DNA from: Gemmatimonadales bacterium UBA4456
Lineage (GTDB): Bacteria > Gemmatimonadota > Gemmatimonadetes > Longimicrobiales > Gaopeijiaceae
Reading direction: 5' to 3'
DNA: 34,796 nucleotides
Assembly (NCBI GenBank): GCA_002390225.1
Contig: DGOW01000061.1
Location: 8,327 to 43,122 of the forward strand
Below are positions 14,162-22,591 of this stretch, one piece after another (the stretch's first letter is position 1; every line of letters begins with the position of its first letter). The notes under the pieces are model-generated. The model was not told the DNA's origin, ran no database searches, and saw nothing but the letters and a program-made list of their open reading frames with translations. The position numbers and the translations under genes were made by a program.

Positions 14162-15798
14162 TCAATCGTCGTCGTTTTCTTGGGACCAGTGCCGTCGCAG
14201 GTGCCGGGTTCGCGTTGGGTAGTGGGGCGTGCGCCCCGTCGAACTCAGCAGATGAAGGATCTTCGCCCGGGTGGGGCGAGGGGGGCGATGTGCCTCCCTT
14301 CGAACTCGACGAGACAACCGTAACCGAGCTCCAGGCCGCGATGGCGTCGGGAGAGCGGACGGCCCGGTCGATCACGGAGCTGTACCTCGGTCGGATCGAG
14401 GCACTGGACAGGCAGGGGCCCGAGCTGCGCTCGATCATCGAGCTGAATCCGGACGCGCTCGAACTCGCGGACCAGCTGGATGCCGAGCGCGCCGCGGGGA
14501 ACGTGCGTGGCCCCCTTCACGGCATCCCGGTGGCGATCAAGGACAACATCGATACCCATGACGGGATGACCACGACCGCTGGCTCGCTGGCGCTGGAAGG
14601 ATCGATTCCTCTCGAGGACTCTTTCCTCGCGGCGAAGCTCCGCGAGGCGGGCGCCATCATCCTCGCCAAGGCGAACATGAGTGAGTGGGCATACTTCCGG
14701 GGATACCGTGCGACGAGTGGGTGGAGCGCTCGAGGGGGCCAGTGCCGGAATCCGTATGCACTGAACCGGAATCCGTGCGGCTCCAGCTCCGGCTCCGGTG
14801 TCGCCGTTTCTGCGAACCTGGTACCGCTGACGATCGGCACGGAGACGGGAGGGTCGATCATGTGCCCATCGTCGATCAACGGCGTCGTGGGCATCAAGCC
14901 GACCGTTGGACTCTGGAGTCGGTCGGGCGTGATCCCCATTTCCCATTCACAAGATTCTGCCGGCCCAATGGCGAGAACGGTGCGCGATGCGGCACTTCTG
15001 CTCGGTCCACTCACGGGCGTCGATCCGCGCGATGAGGCGACAGCCGCCAGCGCGGGGAACGGATTCACGAATTACGCGCAGTTCCTCGATCCGGACGGAC
15101 TCCGTGGTACCCGAATCGGTGTCGCACGGAGTTTCACATTTCAGGAGCCGCGCGTGCACGATCTCTTCGAGGACGCACTCGCGGCGATGCAGGACGCTGG
15201 TGCGGTTCTGGTGGATCCCACGAACCTTGATGCATCGGCGTGGAACGATCCGCAGTCACTCGTGCTCCTCGAGTACGAGTTCAAGCATGACCTTAACGCC
15301 TACCTGGCGAGTCTGGGTCCCGACGCGCCCGTGAAGACGCTCGCTGATGTGATCGCCTTCAACGAGGCGAACGCCGATCTCGAGATGCCGTACTTTGGAC
15401 AGGAGCGTCTGCATGATTCGCAGGCCCGGGGTCCGCTCACCGATTCCGAGTACCTACAGGCAAAGCAGAGTGTTCAGCGCGCCACGCGTGAGGATGGCAT
15501 CGACCGGCTCATCCGCGAACACCGTCTGGATGCGATCGTGGCTCCGACACGCGACATCCCATGGGTCACGGATCACATCGCAGGTGATCGAATCGATGGA
15601 GGCAGCAGCGCGGGGCCTGCGGCCATCGCTGGCTATCCCGACATCAGTGTGCCGATGGGCTTCGTGTCGGGCCTTCCGGTGGGGCTCTCCTTCTTTGGAG
15701 GGGCGTGGACCGAGCCGACACTCCTGCGGATCGCGTACGCGTTCGAGCAGGCTACGAATCATCGCCGGCCACCGACGTTCGCCCCGACGCTGGGCTGA
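14158..15798 (+). CDS. Tat-exported amidase (amidase signature family)
   Basis: 546 residues. The start MINRRRFLGTSAVAGAGF is a twin-arginine signal, and a Cys follows at GSGAC (residue 25), so the folded protein may be exported and lipid-anchored. The amidase signature triad is complete: Lys128 in VAIKDN, cis-Ser210 in CGSSSGSG, and nucleophile Ser233 in GTETGGSIMCPS. It hydrolyses an amide to acid and ammonia; the substrate is unknown. AGGAG (14146-14150) lies 7 nt before the ATG. The start overlaps the stop of the D-aminoacylase relic. With the M19 dipeptidase and S9 peptidase downstream it forms a block of exported amide and peptide hydrolases. Confidence 0.93.
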   Translation: MINRRRFLGTSAVAGAGFALGSGACAPSNSADEGSSPGWGEGGDVPPFELDETTVTELQAAMASGERTARSITELYLGRIEALDRQGPELRSIIELNPDALELADQLDAERAAGNVRGPLHGIPVAIKDNIDTHDGMTTTAGSLALEGSIPLEDSFLAAKLREAGAIILAKANMSEWAYFRGYRATSGWSARGGQCRNPYALNRNPCGSSSGSGVAVSANLVPLTIGTETGGSIMCPSSINGVVGIKPTVGLWSRSGVIPISHSQDSAGPMARTVRDAALLLGPLTGVDPRDEATAASAGNGFTNYAQFLDPDGLRGTRIGVARSFTFQEPRVHDLFEDALAAMQDAGAVLVDPTNLDASAWNDPQSLVLLEYEFKHDLNAYLASLGPDAPVKTLADVIAFNEANADLEMPYFGQERLHDSQARGPLTDSEYLQAKQSVQRATREDGIDRLIREHRLDAIVAPTRDIPWVTDHIAGDRIDGGSSAGPAAIAGYPDISVPMGFVSGLPVGLSFFGGAWTEPTLLRIAYAFEQATNHRRPPTFAPTLG

Positions 15799-15817
15799 TC
15801 AGGAAGCCACCCGTACG

Positions 15818-15836
15818 TTGACAGCCTCGACTGTCA
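15818..15836 (+). promoter_or_regulatory. Perfect inverted repeat overlapping a TTGACA -35 box
   Basis: TGACAG (15819-15824) and CTGTCA (15831-15836) are perfect inverted repeats separated by 6 nt. The left arm lies inside a consensus TTGACA (15818-15823). The site is about 35-50 nt upstream of the M19 peptidase start. No good -10 hexamer follows at 16-18 nt, so an activator-dependent promoter is possible. The arrangement suits a dimeric regulator; it is not the LexA pattern (CTGT-N8-ACAG). Confidence 0.4.
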
Positions 15837-15870
15837 TGGTTTTCGCACCAACCCCGGATGCAGCGCAGAC

Positions 15871-17235
15871 ATGAATACCACGATCCAATCCGCACACGTG
15901 GCCCTTCGGCACCACACGCGAACCTTCACGCTTGCGGCCATGGCACTTCTCGCGGCGTGCGGCGGAGCATCCGATTCGCCGTCCGTCGAGTCTGAAGCAG
16001 ATCTCCTGGCTCATGCCCAAGGCATTCATGAGCGCGTAATCACGCTCGACACGCACGACGATATCAGCGCAGCGAACTTCACCGCCGAGCGGAATTATAC
16101 GACGGACCTCGGGAATCAGGTGAACCTGCCCAAGATGAACGCGGGTGGGCTCGACGTGGCGTGGATGATCGTGTATGTGGGGCAGGGAGACCTGACCGAG
16201 GCGGGCTTCGACGACGCGTACGCGCAGGCGGTCGCGAAGTTCGACGCGATCCACCGACTGACGGAGCAGATCGCTCCGGACCAGATTGGTCTCGCACTCA
16301 CGTCCGACGACGTTCGTCGGCTTGTGGCTGAGGGCAAGAAGGTCGCGATGATCGGGATCGAGAATGGCTATCCGGTGGGCATGGACGCCGGCCGGGTGCG
16401 TGAGTTCGCCGAGCGCGGCGGCCGTTACATGTCCCTGGCTCACAACGGCCACAGTCAGCTCTCTGACTCCAACACCGGGGAACGCGACGGGGTGTGGCTC
16501 CACGGTGGGCTCAGTGACCTGGGTCGCGAGGTGATCGGCGAGATGAACCGTTGGGGCATCATGATCGATCTCTCACACCCGTCCAAGGAAGCCAATCTCG
16601 AGATGATGCAGCTCAGCCAGGCGCCGGTCATTGCGTCGCACTCGGCCGCGCGCACGCTCGGAGAGCACTCCCGTAATATGGATGACGAGCAACTGCTCGC
16701 ACTCGCGGAGAACGGGGGTGTGATCCAGACGGTCGCCTTCCGGAGCTACCTCCGTCCGGACAAGAACTCGGCGTACAACGAGGCCTCCCAGACCGTGATC
16801 GCAGAGGTCGCTGCCGAGATGGACTTCGATATGCCGGAGGGTGGGCAGCGCGCGATGTTCCGCCAGATGCAGGCGATGGGTGAGGCCGAGCAGCAAGCCT
16901 TCATGCAGGAGTACGAGGCGGTGCAGGCTGCAGCCGACGCCCGCATGGCCGAGATGGACGACATGCCTGAGCCGGTGAGCGTCAGCGATCTCGTGGATCA
17001 CATCGACTACCTGGTCGAGCTCATCGGTCTCGAGCACGTGGGCATCAGCTCGGACTTCGATGGCGGTGGTGGCGTAACCGGCTGGAATGACGCCTCCGAG
17101 ACCTTCAATGTCACGCTCGAGCTCGTACGCCGCGGGTACACCGAAGAGGAGGTCGGCATGCTGTGGAGCGGGAATCTTCTCCGCGTGCTCGACGAGGTGC
17201 AGGCGGTAGCAGCCGAGATCCAGGCGACGGGCTGA
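15871..17235 (+). CDS. Membrane dipeptidase, M19 family, lipoprotein
   Basis: 454 residues. A lipobox LLAAC (Cys30) follows a long basic N-region, so it is probably anchored in the envelope. M19 metal ligands are in order: HxD (His62, Asp64 in DTHDD), Glu164 in IGIENGYP, His236 in DLSHPS and His257 in IASHSAA, with the aromatic LAHNGHSQLSDS segment (189-200) and the Asp of VGISSDFDGGGG near residue 400. The family hydrolyses dipeptides, including ones with D-residues. A Met/Gln/Glu-rich helical insert (about 325-370) precedes the last barrel strands. The start has no visible Shine-Dalgarno; the ATG at 15871 is the first one giving a usable lipoprotein signal. Its TGA overlaps the ATG of a relic ORF. 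Confidence 0.92.
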   Translation: MNTTIQSAHVALRHHTRTFTLAAMALLAACGGASDSPSVESEADLLAHAQGIHERVITLDTHDDISAANFTAERNYTTDLGNQVNLPKMNAGGLDVAWMIVYVGQGDLTEAGFDDAYAQAVAKFDAIHRLTEQIAPDQIGLALTSDDVRRLVAEGKKVAMIGIENGYPVGMDAGRVREFAERGGRYMSLAHNGHSQLSDSNTGERDGVWLHGGLSDLGREVIGEMNRWGIMIDLSHPSKEANLEMMQLSQAPVIASHSAARTLGEHSRNMDDEQLLALAENGGVIQTVAFRSYLRPDKNSAYNEASQTVIAEVAAEMDFDMPEGGQRAMFRQMQAMGEAEQQAFMQEYEAVQAAADARMAEMDDMPEPVSVSDLVDHIDYLVELIGLEHVGISSDFDGGGGVTGWNDASETFNVTLELVRRGYTEEEVGMLWSGNLLRVLDEVQAVAAEIQATG

Positions 17236-17482
17236 TGCACCCTGCTGTACGTACCGCGATCGTCGGTGCCCTGACAGCTCTGTTGCTGCCGTTCGTCGGC
17301 GTGCCGGAGCATGTGCGTGCTCAGACTGCTGTCGATATGGGTATCCAGTAGAAGGCGTTCGGTGCGGATAACCGGGCGATGAACGGGAAGGGCGGGGTGG
17401 CGATGGCCGCGCACCAGGCCTGCGCGAACTCATCGTTGTACAGAATTTCTTCAGCATTCTCGAAGAGCGGCTCGGGAGCTGA
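17235..17482 (+). pseudogene. Gutted gene: orphan signal peptide plus a possible C-terminal scrap
   Basis: An ATG at 17235 overlaps the dipeptidase TGA (TGATG) and opens a clean signal peptide (AIVGALTALLLPFVGV, cleavage near VRAQ), but TAG ends the frame after 38 residues (17349-17351). The same frame continues as KAFGADNRAMNGKGGVAM. In another frame a short coding-like tail (LRELIVVQNFFSILEERLGS) ends at TGA 17480-17482. The simplest reading is a secreted protein, once the third gene of the operon, that lost most of its body and was frameshifted. The middle piece is loosely like the N-terminus of a gamma-glutamyltransferase, but this is too weak to name it. Confidence 0.4.
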
Positions 17483-17524
17483 CTTCGGGCTGCGTAGGCG
17501 GTCAGGCAAGAGGAAGGAAGATTG

Positions 17525-20332
17525 ATGACGATGACGAAATGGTTCGGGGTGACGGTAGTGGCGTTGGCGTTGGCTGTTCAGCCGCTCAACGCGCAGGAGC
17601 GACCTACCCTCACCGTAGATGACTACGACCAGTGGGAACGTCTCGGTGGCACGGAGTTGTCACCGGACGGGGCGTGGATGGCTGTGTCTATCGGCCGTGT
17701 CAGCGAGGAAGGCGAGCTGCGCATTCATAGCACGTCTTCCGACTCGGTCGTCGTCGTACCCTTCGGCACCAGAGCCGCGTTCAGCCCGGATAGCCGGTGG
17801 GTAGCGTACTCCATCGGTGTGTCGCCGGATGAGCGGGAGGTCGCTGAGGAGCGGGACGAAGATGTCTACAACAAGCTCGGGCTGCTGAACCTCGAAACCG
17901 GGGAGCAGGCCACGCGGGACGACTTCGCCTCCTTCGTATTCTCCTACGACGGTCGCTACCTGGGGTTGAGACGGTACAAGCCAGCGGACAAGGACAGTGA
18001 TGGCGTGGACGTTGTCGTCCATGACCTGGCGGCCGGCACTGATATGAGCTTCGGCAACGTCTCAGAAATGGCATGGCAGGACGATGGCACCCTCCTCGCG
18101 ATGACGACCGACGCGGACGGGCAGGTCGGTAACGGGGTCACCGTCTACGATCCAGCGAGCGGGCGTATCCGCTCACTGGACGCTGAGCAGGCTGTTTATC
18201 GACAGCTCGCCTGGCGTGAGGACTCGTCGGATCTGGTGGTCTACAAGACCTCGATCGACGAGGCCTACGAGGACACGGCCCATGTGGCGATGGTGTGGCG
18301 TGATCTGGAGCAGGATGAGCTGCGCCGGTATGCGCTTTCCACCGAGGCGAACAACGCATTTCCCGCATCCATGCGGATCGTCGAGTTCCGGACGCCGACG
18401 TGGTCTGGTGACGGGCAGACGCTCTTCGTTGGCATTCAGGAACGCCGTCCGGCACCCCTGTCCTGTGGTGTTGAAGAGCTTGAGAGCAACGAAGAAGGGG
18501 ATGGTCAGAACGAGAATGGTGAAGGGTGTGGGGACGACGACGATGAAGCGGCCGGCGTCGAGATCTGGCACACGCTCGACCGGGATCCCGTTCCTCAGCA
18601 GCGTGTTCGCGAGCAGCAACTACGACGTGTGAACTACCTGTCAGCATGGAATGTGGAGTCCGCTGGATTCGTGCAACTGGGAGACGAACTCACCGAACTG
18701 ACGACGATGGTTGACGGTGGGCGCCACGTGATTGGTCGTGACGAAACGCCGTACGACGAGAACGGCATGTTCCGTCAGCAGTTCTCGGACCTGTACTCGA
18801 TCGACGTGGAGACGGGAGCCAAGTCGAAGATCACCGACCGCATGTTCGGCGGAGGGTCACCGAGCCCTGACGGACGGTACATCGTCTGGTTCTCGGGCAA
18901 GGACTGGTACGCCCATGACCTCGAGCGCGGTCAGACGAGCAACATCACCGAAGGCGTCGGGACGGAGTTCCTGAACCTCGACGTGACCCCGACCCGCGAA
19001 CAGATGCCGTCGTTCGGACTTGCCGGCTGGATGGAAGACGGGCGGAGTGTTCTGCTCAACGACCAGTGGGACGTCTGGCGGGTCTCCCTGGACGGTTCGG
19101 GAGGCGAAGCGTTGACGAGCGGAGCCTCTGAGCGCATTCGGTATCGCGTCGCAGCGGACGACCTCGACGGGGATGATGACGGCATTGGATCTGACGAGAC
19201 CATCTACTACTCGGTGTACAGCGAGTGGACCAAAAAGGCAGGGTTCGCAGGTGCAGAAGCTGGGGACAGCTCTGAAATGCTGGTCTGGGAGGACAAGAGG
19301 TTTGGCGGTTTCTCGACAGCCTTCATGAAGGCTGAGGAGGCGGACATCTTCGCGTTCCGGATGGAAGGGTTCGATGATTCGCCTGATTACTTCGTGGCAG
19401 GCCCCGACCTCGACGATCCTAGGCAGGTGACGAAGACGAACCCGTTCCATGGAGACTACGCGTGGGGAAGGGTGGAACTCGTCGACTACGAGAATGAGTG
19501 GGGTCGTCGCCTCCAGGGCGTGTTGACGTATCCGGCCAACTACGATCCGTCGCAGTCATACCCGATGATCGTGTACCACTACGAGCTGCTTTCTTCGGGT
19601 ATGCACCAGTATCAGGTCCCGGACCCGACCCAGTACTACAACCAGCAGATCTGGAGCCAGAACGGCTACTTCGTGCTTCGGCCTGATGTCGTCTATCGGG
19701 ATCGCAGGCCCGGGCAGTCTAACGTGGAGACGCTTCGTCCAGCGGTCGCGGCCGCATTGGCTCAGGCACCTGCGGTGGATGAGGAGAAGCTCGGGCTCAT
19801 TGGCCACTCGTGGGGTGGGTACCAGACCACGTACTTCGTCACACAGGACGACATGTTCGCGTCAGCTGTCGCCGGCGCACCGCTCACGAACCTCATGAGC
19901 ATGTATCTGTCGTTCTACTGGAACAGCGGTGGGACCGACGCGCGGATCTTCGAGATCAGCCAGGGACGCATGCAGGTGCCCTGGTGGGAGGATTGGGACT
20001 CGTACGAAGCGAACTCTCCGCTCCACAACATTCAGGACATGGAGACGCCTCTCCTCATGATGTTCGGGACGAATGACGGAGCCGTGGAGTACAACCAAGG
20101 CGTTGAGTTCTACAATGCCGCCCGCCGACTCGGGAAGCAGATGGTGATGCTCTCCTACGACGGCGAAAACCACGGACTGGCTGGTGAGCCCAACCAGCTC
20201 GATTACCAGCGACGCATCATGCAGTGGTTCGGCCACTACCTGAAGGGTGAGCCCGCTCCGGACTGGATCTCGACAGGAGTGCCTTACATCACGCAGAAAG
20301 ACCGCCTCAAGACCAGGCGGCCGATCGGTTGA
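17525..20332 (+). CDS. Secreted S9 family (prolyl oligopeptidase-type) serine peptidase
   Basis: 935 residues. Of the clustered starts, ATG 17525 is best placed after GGAAGG (17512-17517). The signal peptide ends near PLNAQ. The N-terminal two thirds are a beta-propeller with repeated SPDG/SPDS motifs (ELSPDGAW, FSPDSRW, SPSPDGRYIVW) that restricts access to peptides. The C-terminal alpha/beta hydrolase has the catalytic triad Ser762 (GHSWGGYQT), Asp851 (GTNDGAVEYNQG) and His883 (GENHGL). It should cleave short peptides in the periplasm or outside the cell. Between two propeller blades there is an acidic insert of about 30 residues flanked by cysteines (SCGVEELESNEEGDG ... EGCGDDDDE). It ends 34 nt before the convergent amidase. 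Confidence 0.93.
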   Translation: MTMTKWFGVTVVALALAVQPLNAQERPTLTVDDYDQWERLGGTELSPDGAWMAVSIGRVSEEGELRIHSTSSDSVVVVPFGTRAAFSPDSRWVAYSIGVSPDEREVAEERDEDVYNKLGLLNLETGEQATRDDFASFVFSYDGRYLGLRRYKPADKDSDGVDVVVHDLAAGTDMSFGNVSEMAWQDDGTLLAMTTDADGQVGNGVTVYDPASGRIRSLDAEQAVYRQLAWREDSSDLVVYKTSIDEAYEDTAHVAMVWRDLEQDELRRYALSTEANNAFPASMRIVEFRTPTWSGDGQTLFVGIQERRPAPLSCGVEELESNEEGDGQNENGEGCGDDDDEAAGVEIWHTLDRDPVPQQRVREQQLRRVNYLSAWNVESAGFVQLGDELTELTTMVDGGRHVIGRDETPYDENGMFRQQFSDLYSIDVETGAKSKITDRMFGGGSPSPDGRYIVWFSGKDWYAHDLERGQTSNITEGVGTEFLNLDVTPTREQMPSFGLAGWMEDGRSVLLNDQWDVWRVSLDGSGGEALTSGASERIRYRVAADDLDGDDDGIGSDETIYYSVYSEWTKKAGFAGAEAGDSSEMLVWEDKRFGGFSTAFMKAEEADIFAFRMEGFDDSPDYFVAGPDLDDPRQVTKTNPFHGDYAWGRVELVDYENEWGRRLQGVLTYPANYDPSQSYPMIVYHYELLSSGMHQYQVPDPTQYYNQQIWSQNGYFVLRPDVVYRDRRPGQSNVETLRPAVAAALAQAPAVDEEKLGLIGHSWGGYQTTYFVTQDDMFASAVAGAPLTNLMSMYLSFYWNSGGTDARIFEISQGRMQVPWWEDWDSYEANSPLHNIQDMETPLLMMFGTNDGAVEYNQGVEFYNAARRLGKQMVMLSYDGENHGLAGEPNQLDYQRRIMQWFGHYLKGEPAPDWISTGVPYITQKDRLKTRRPIG

Positions 20333-20366
20333 TGTCGAGTGCGCCCCCGTCTCTGGACCGAGCGGT

Positions 20367-21800
20367 TTACCGCACCATGGGCGGGGTGCCCATTCGCTCT
20401 TCAGCGGTCCCCAATGTGCGTTCGATGGCGAGCGCGACCCTGAGCAACACGTCGTCCTGGCCGTTTCGGCCCACGACCTGAAGTCCGACCGGCATCCCGA
20501 ATGGGTCCAGCCCGACGGGAACGCTGACCGCACAAAGCTCGAGCAGGTTGATGGGGCAGGTCGGGCGGAGCGTGGCGTAGTTCACCTCTCCGTAGGCCTG
20601 GAGATCGTCTGCCAGGCCATCGATCGGGGGAGGTGTGATCAGATTCGCCGGCAGGACGATGACGTCGCTGTCGCCGAAGGCCGTTTCGGCGAGCCCGGCG
20701 AGGTGCTGCTGGCTAGCTAGCGAGTCCTTGTACCTGGTCTCACCCAGCGACAGCGGATCAGCGAGCCGGTTCCCGACCGTCGGATGCAGGAGCTCGATCG
20801 CTCCCGGCAGTCGGTCTTGCAGGAAGGCGAATACTTCAGACTTTCCGATGCCGGATGACATGTAGAGATCAACGGCGTCGTCAAGAATGGTCGCAACAAA
20901 TCGGTTTAGTTCCGCACCCGCTTCCGCGATCTCTGCCAGCGCTCCTTCGAGGACCTCCCGGATGTTGGCCTGACACGCTCCCCAGAGCGCACACTCGGGA
21001 ATTCCGATCTTAATTTCATCGAGGGACGAGACCTCGAGGCGCTCTAACACGTCGGCTGGATCCCCTGAATTCGGGTCAGCTGAGGCAAAGAACCAGATGC
21101 TGTCCTCCACACTTCGGGTGAGTGCGCCGACCGTGTCGAATGTACTGCTCAGCTGCACAACGCCCTCAGTCGGCCAGCGTCCTATCGTGGTCTTGTGGCC
21201 GACCACTCCCGTGAACGCGGCCGGTATCCGGATGGATCCGCCCGTATCCGTCCCAAGCGCGACCATGGCCGAGCGTTCCCAGAGGCTCACCCCGGCGCCA
21301 CACGACGACCCGCCCGGGATGCGTGCAGTGTCCGAATCCCACGGATTCCATGGTGTACCCCAGTGTGGGTTGATGCCCACGCCGCCATAGGCGAACTCGA
21401 CCGTGTGTGTCTTGCCCATGATCACTGCGCCTGCCTCCCGTACCCGCTTGACCAGCCAGGCATCGTGAGACCATGGATCCGCAGGAAGTTGCCGAGTGGA
21501 CCCGGCGTACGTCGGGAATCCCGCTGTGCCGTAGATGTCCTTCACGGACACCGGGATGCCGCAGAGGGGCGGGAGGACGACCTTAGGATGGCTGGCCGCC
21601 TCATCCAGTATCATGTCGGCCACCCTGGCCTGCTCTATTGCGCTGGTTGCGTCAAAGCTCCGGTAGGCGCCCAATTGGACGTCCAGCTGGGCATGCCTCT
21701 CAATCCCTGCGCCAACCAGGTCGACGGCCGCGATGTCTCTCTGGCGTAGTGCGACCACGGCGGCACGGAGTGATCCTCGCAGGACACGGTCGGCGTCCAT
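20367..21800 (-). CDS. Amidase (amidase signature family), cytoplasmic
   Basis: 477 residues from ATG 21800; an in-frame GTG at 21809 directly after the yajQ stop would add three residues. No signal peptide, unlike the Tat amidase upstream. The triad is Lys87 (GIPVSVKD), cis-Ser166 (PGGSSCGAG) and Ser189 (GTDTGGSIRIPA). The C-terminal PVGLDPFGMPVGLQVVG is also typical. It is similar to the GatA-like amidases, but no gatB or gatC is beside it, so it is more likely a free-standing amidase releasing ammonia from an imported amide. It follows yajQ with no gap and probably shares its mRNA. Confidence 0.9.
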   Translation of the reverse strand: MDADRVLRGSLRAAVVALRQRDIAAVDLVGAGIERHAQLDVQLGAYRSFDATSAIEQARVADMILDEAASHPKVVLPPLCGIPVSVKDIYGTAGFPTYAGSTRQLPADPWSHDAWLVKRVREAGAVIMGKTHTVEFAYGGVGINPHWGTPWNPWDSDTARIPGGSSCGAGVSLWERSAMVALGTDTGGSIRIPAAFTGVVGHKTTIGRWPTEGVVQLSSTFDTVGALTRSVEDSIWFFASADPNSGDPADVLERLEVSSLDEIKIGIPECALWGACQANIREVLEGALAEIAEAGAELNRFVATILDDAVDLYMSSGIGKSEVFAFLQDRLPGAIELLHPTVGNRLADPLSLGETRYKDSLASQQHLAGLAETAFGDSDVIVLPANLITPPPIDGLADDLQAYGEVNYATLRPTCPINLLELCAVSVPVGLDPFGMPVGLQVVGRNGQDDVLLRVALAIERTLGTAEERMGTPPMVR

Positions 21801-21809
21801 GTGCTGCAC

Positions 21810-22310
21810 TTACCGGTAGTTACCGAACATCAGTTCGACGCCGTAGTCACGTGGCTTCAGGAATGCGATCACGTCCTGCAGCTCGTCACGGGACCCCGAG
21901 GTGACGCGGAGCTCCTCGCCCTGGATCTGGACCTGGACCTTCTTGAATCCGTTTTCCTTGATGTCCTTGGAGATCTTCTTGGCCGTTTCCTGATCGATCC
22001 CCGCCTTGAAGCCCATGGTCATACGAGCGCGCCCGAGGGAACCGATGTCCGGGTCGCCCTCGTCGATGTTCTTCAGGGGCACCTGACGGCGGCTGAGTTT
22101 CTCCCGGAGGACCTTCACCAGCTGATCCAGACGAAACTGATCATCCGCTTCAAGCTTCACCGAGCCGGCGTCTCGATCGAAGGTCAGCTCGCAGTCCGTG
22201 CCTTTGAAATCGTAGCGCGTCTGCGTCTCCTTGATCGCCTGGTTCACGGCATTGTCTACTTCCTGAAAATCGACTGAGGTCGTGATATCGAAGGATTGCT
22301 TCTTGGCCAT
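21810..22310 (-). CDS. yajQ: YajQ family nucleotide-binding protein
   Basis: 166 residues, the normal length. MAKKQSFDITTSVDFQEVDN at the start, RYDFKG, the RQVPLKNIDEG segment and the C-terminal DVIAFLKPRDYGVELMFGNYR are characteristic of YajQ. The fold has two ferredoxin-like domains. Family members bind nucleotides and, in some bacteria, cyclic di-GMP, acting with transcription factors; the exact role differs between species. It is the first clear gene of a two-gene minus-strand unit with the amidase. A small open frame ends 5 nt upstream of its ATG (listed separately). No strong Shine-Dalgarno is seen. Confidence 0.95.
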   Translation of the reverse strand: MAKKQSFDITTSVDFQEVDNAVNQAIKETQTRYDFKGTDCELTFDRDAGSVKLEADDQFRLDQLVKVLREKLSRRQVPLKNIDEGDPDIGSLGRARMTMGFKAGIDQETAKKISKDIKENGFKKVQVQIQGEELRVTSGSRDELQDVIAFLKPRDYGVELMFGNYR

Positions 22311-22315
22311 GCTGG

Positions 22316-22564
22316 CTATGGTCTCCGCTTGAGCCGGATGCGTACGCGTTGGTCCCGTCGCAGTCCGGCAATCAGTGCCGCATCCGGGATCGTCGTGCCG
22401 CGGTCAGACGTGATCGACACCGGAAGGTGCCTGACCCCGCTGACACGGTATGTGAAAAGTACGTCATCTGGCCGACGCCGGAATCTGCTCGCACAGCGCC
22501 GCAGGCACTCCGCAGATGTTTTCGTTGCGTCCGATATCGGATGGGCTCTTCTTTCTGGGAACAA
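22316..22564 (-). CDS. Possible small protein upstream of yajQ
   Basis: An 82-codon minus-strand frame ends 5 nt before the yajQ ATG. Its last 45 residues look protein-like (VSGVRHLPVSITSDRG, then DAALIAGLRRDQRVRIRLKRRP), with a basic C-terminus and G/C-rich third positions. The first part is Arg-rich and resembles noncoding translation. Its promoter would have to overlap that of the divergent barrel gene, which starts 28 nt beyond it. It may be the eroded tail of a former yajQ operon partner. Confidence 0.3.
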   Translation of the reverse strand: MFPERRAHPISDATKTSAECLRRCASRFRRRPDDVLFTYRVSGVRHLPVSITSDRGTTIPDAALIAGLRRDQRVRIRLKRRP

Positions 22565-22591
22565 TTGCTTCTAATCGAAGGGAGACGTTTC

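Noticed and set aside
15819..15836. LexA (SOS) box at the palindrome before the M19 gene
   Set aside because: The arms have the opposite order from CTGT-N8-ACAG, and no SOS gene follows.
17352..17440. Gamma-glutamyltransferase remnant after the orphan signal peptide
   Set aside because: NRAMNGKGGVAM followed by an Ala/His stretch is only loosely like the start of that family and lacks the GGNAVDAA motif. Recorded as an unnamed relic instead.
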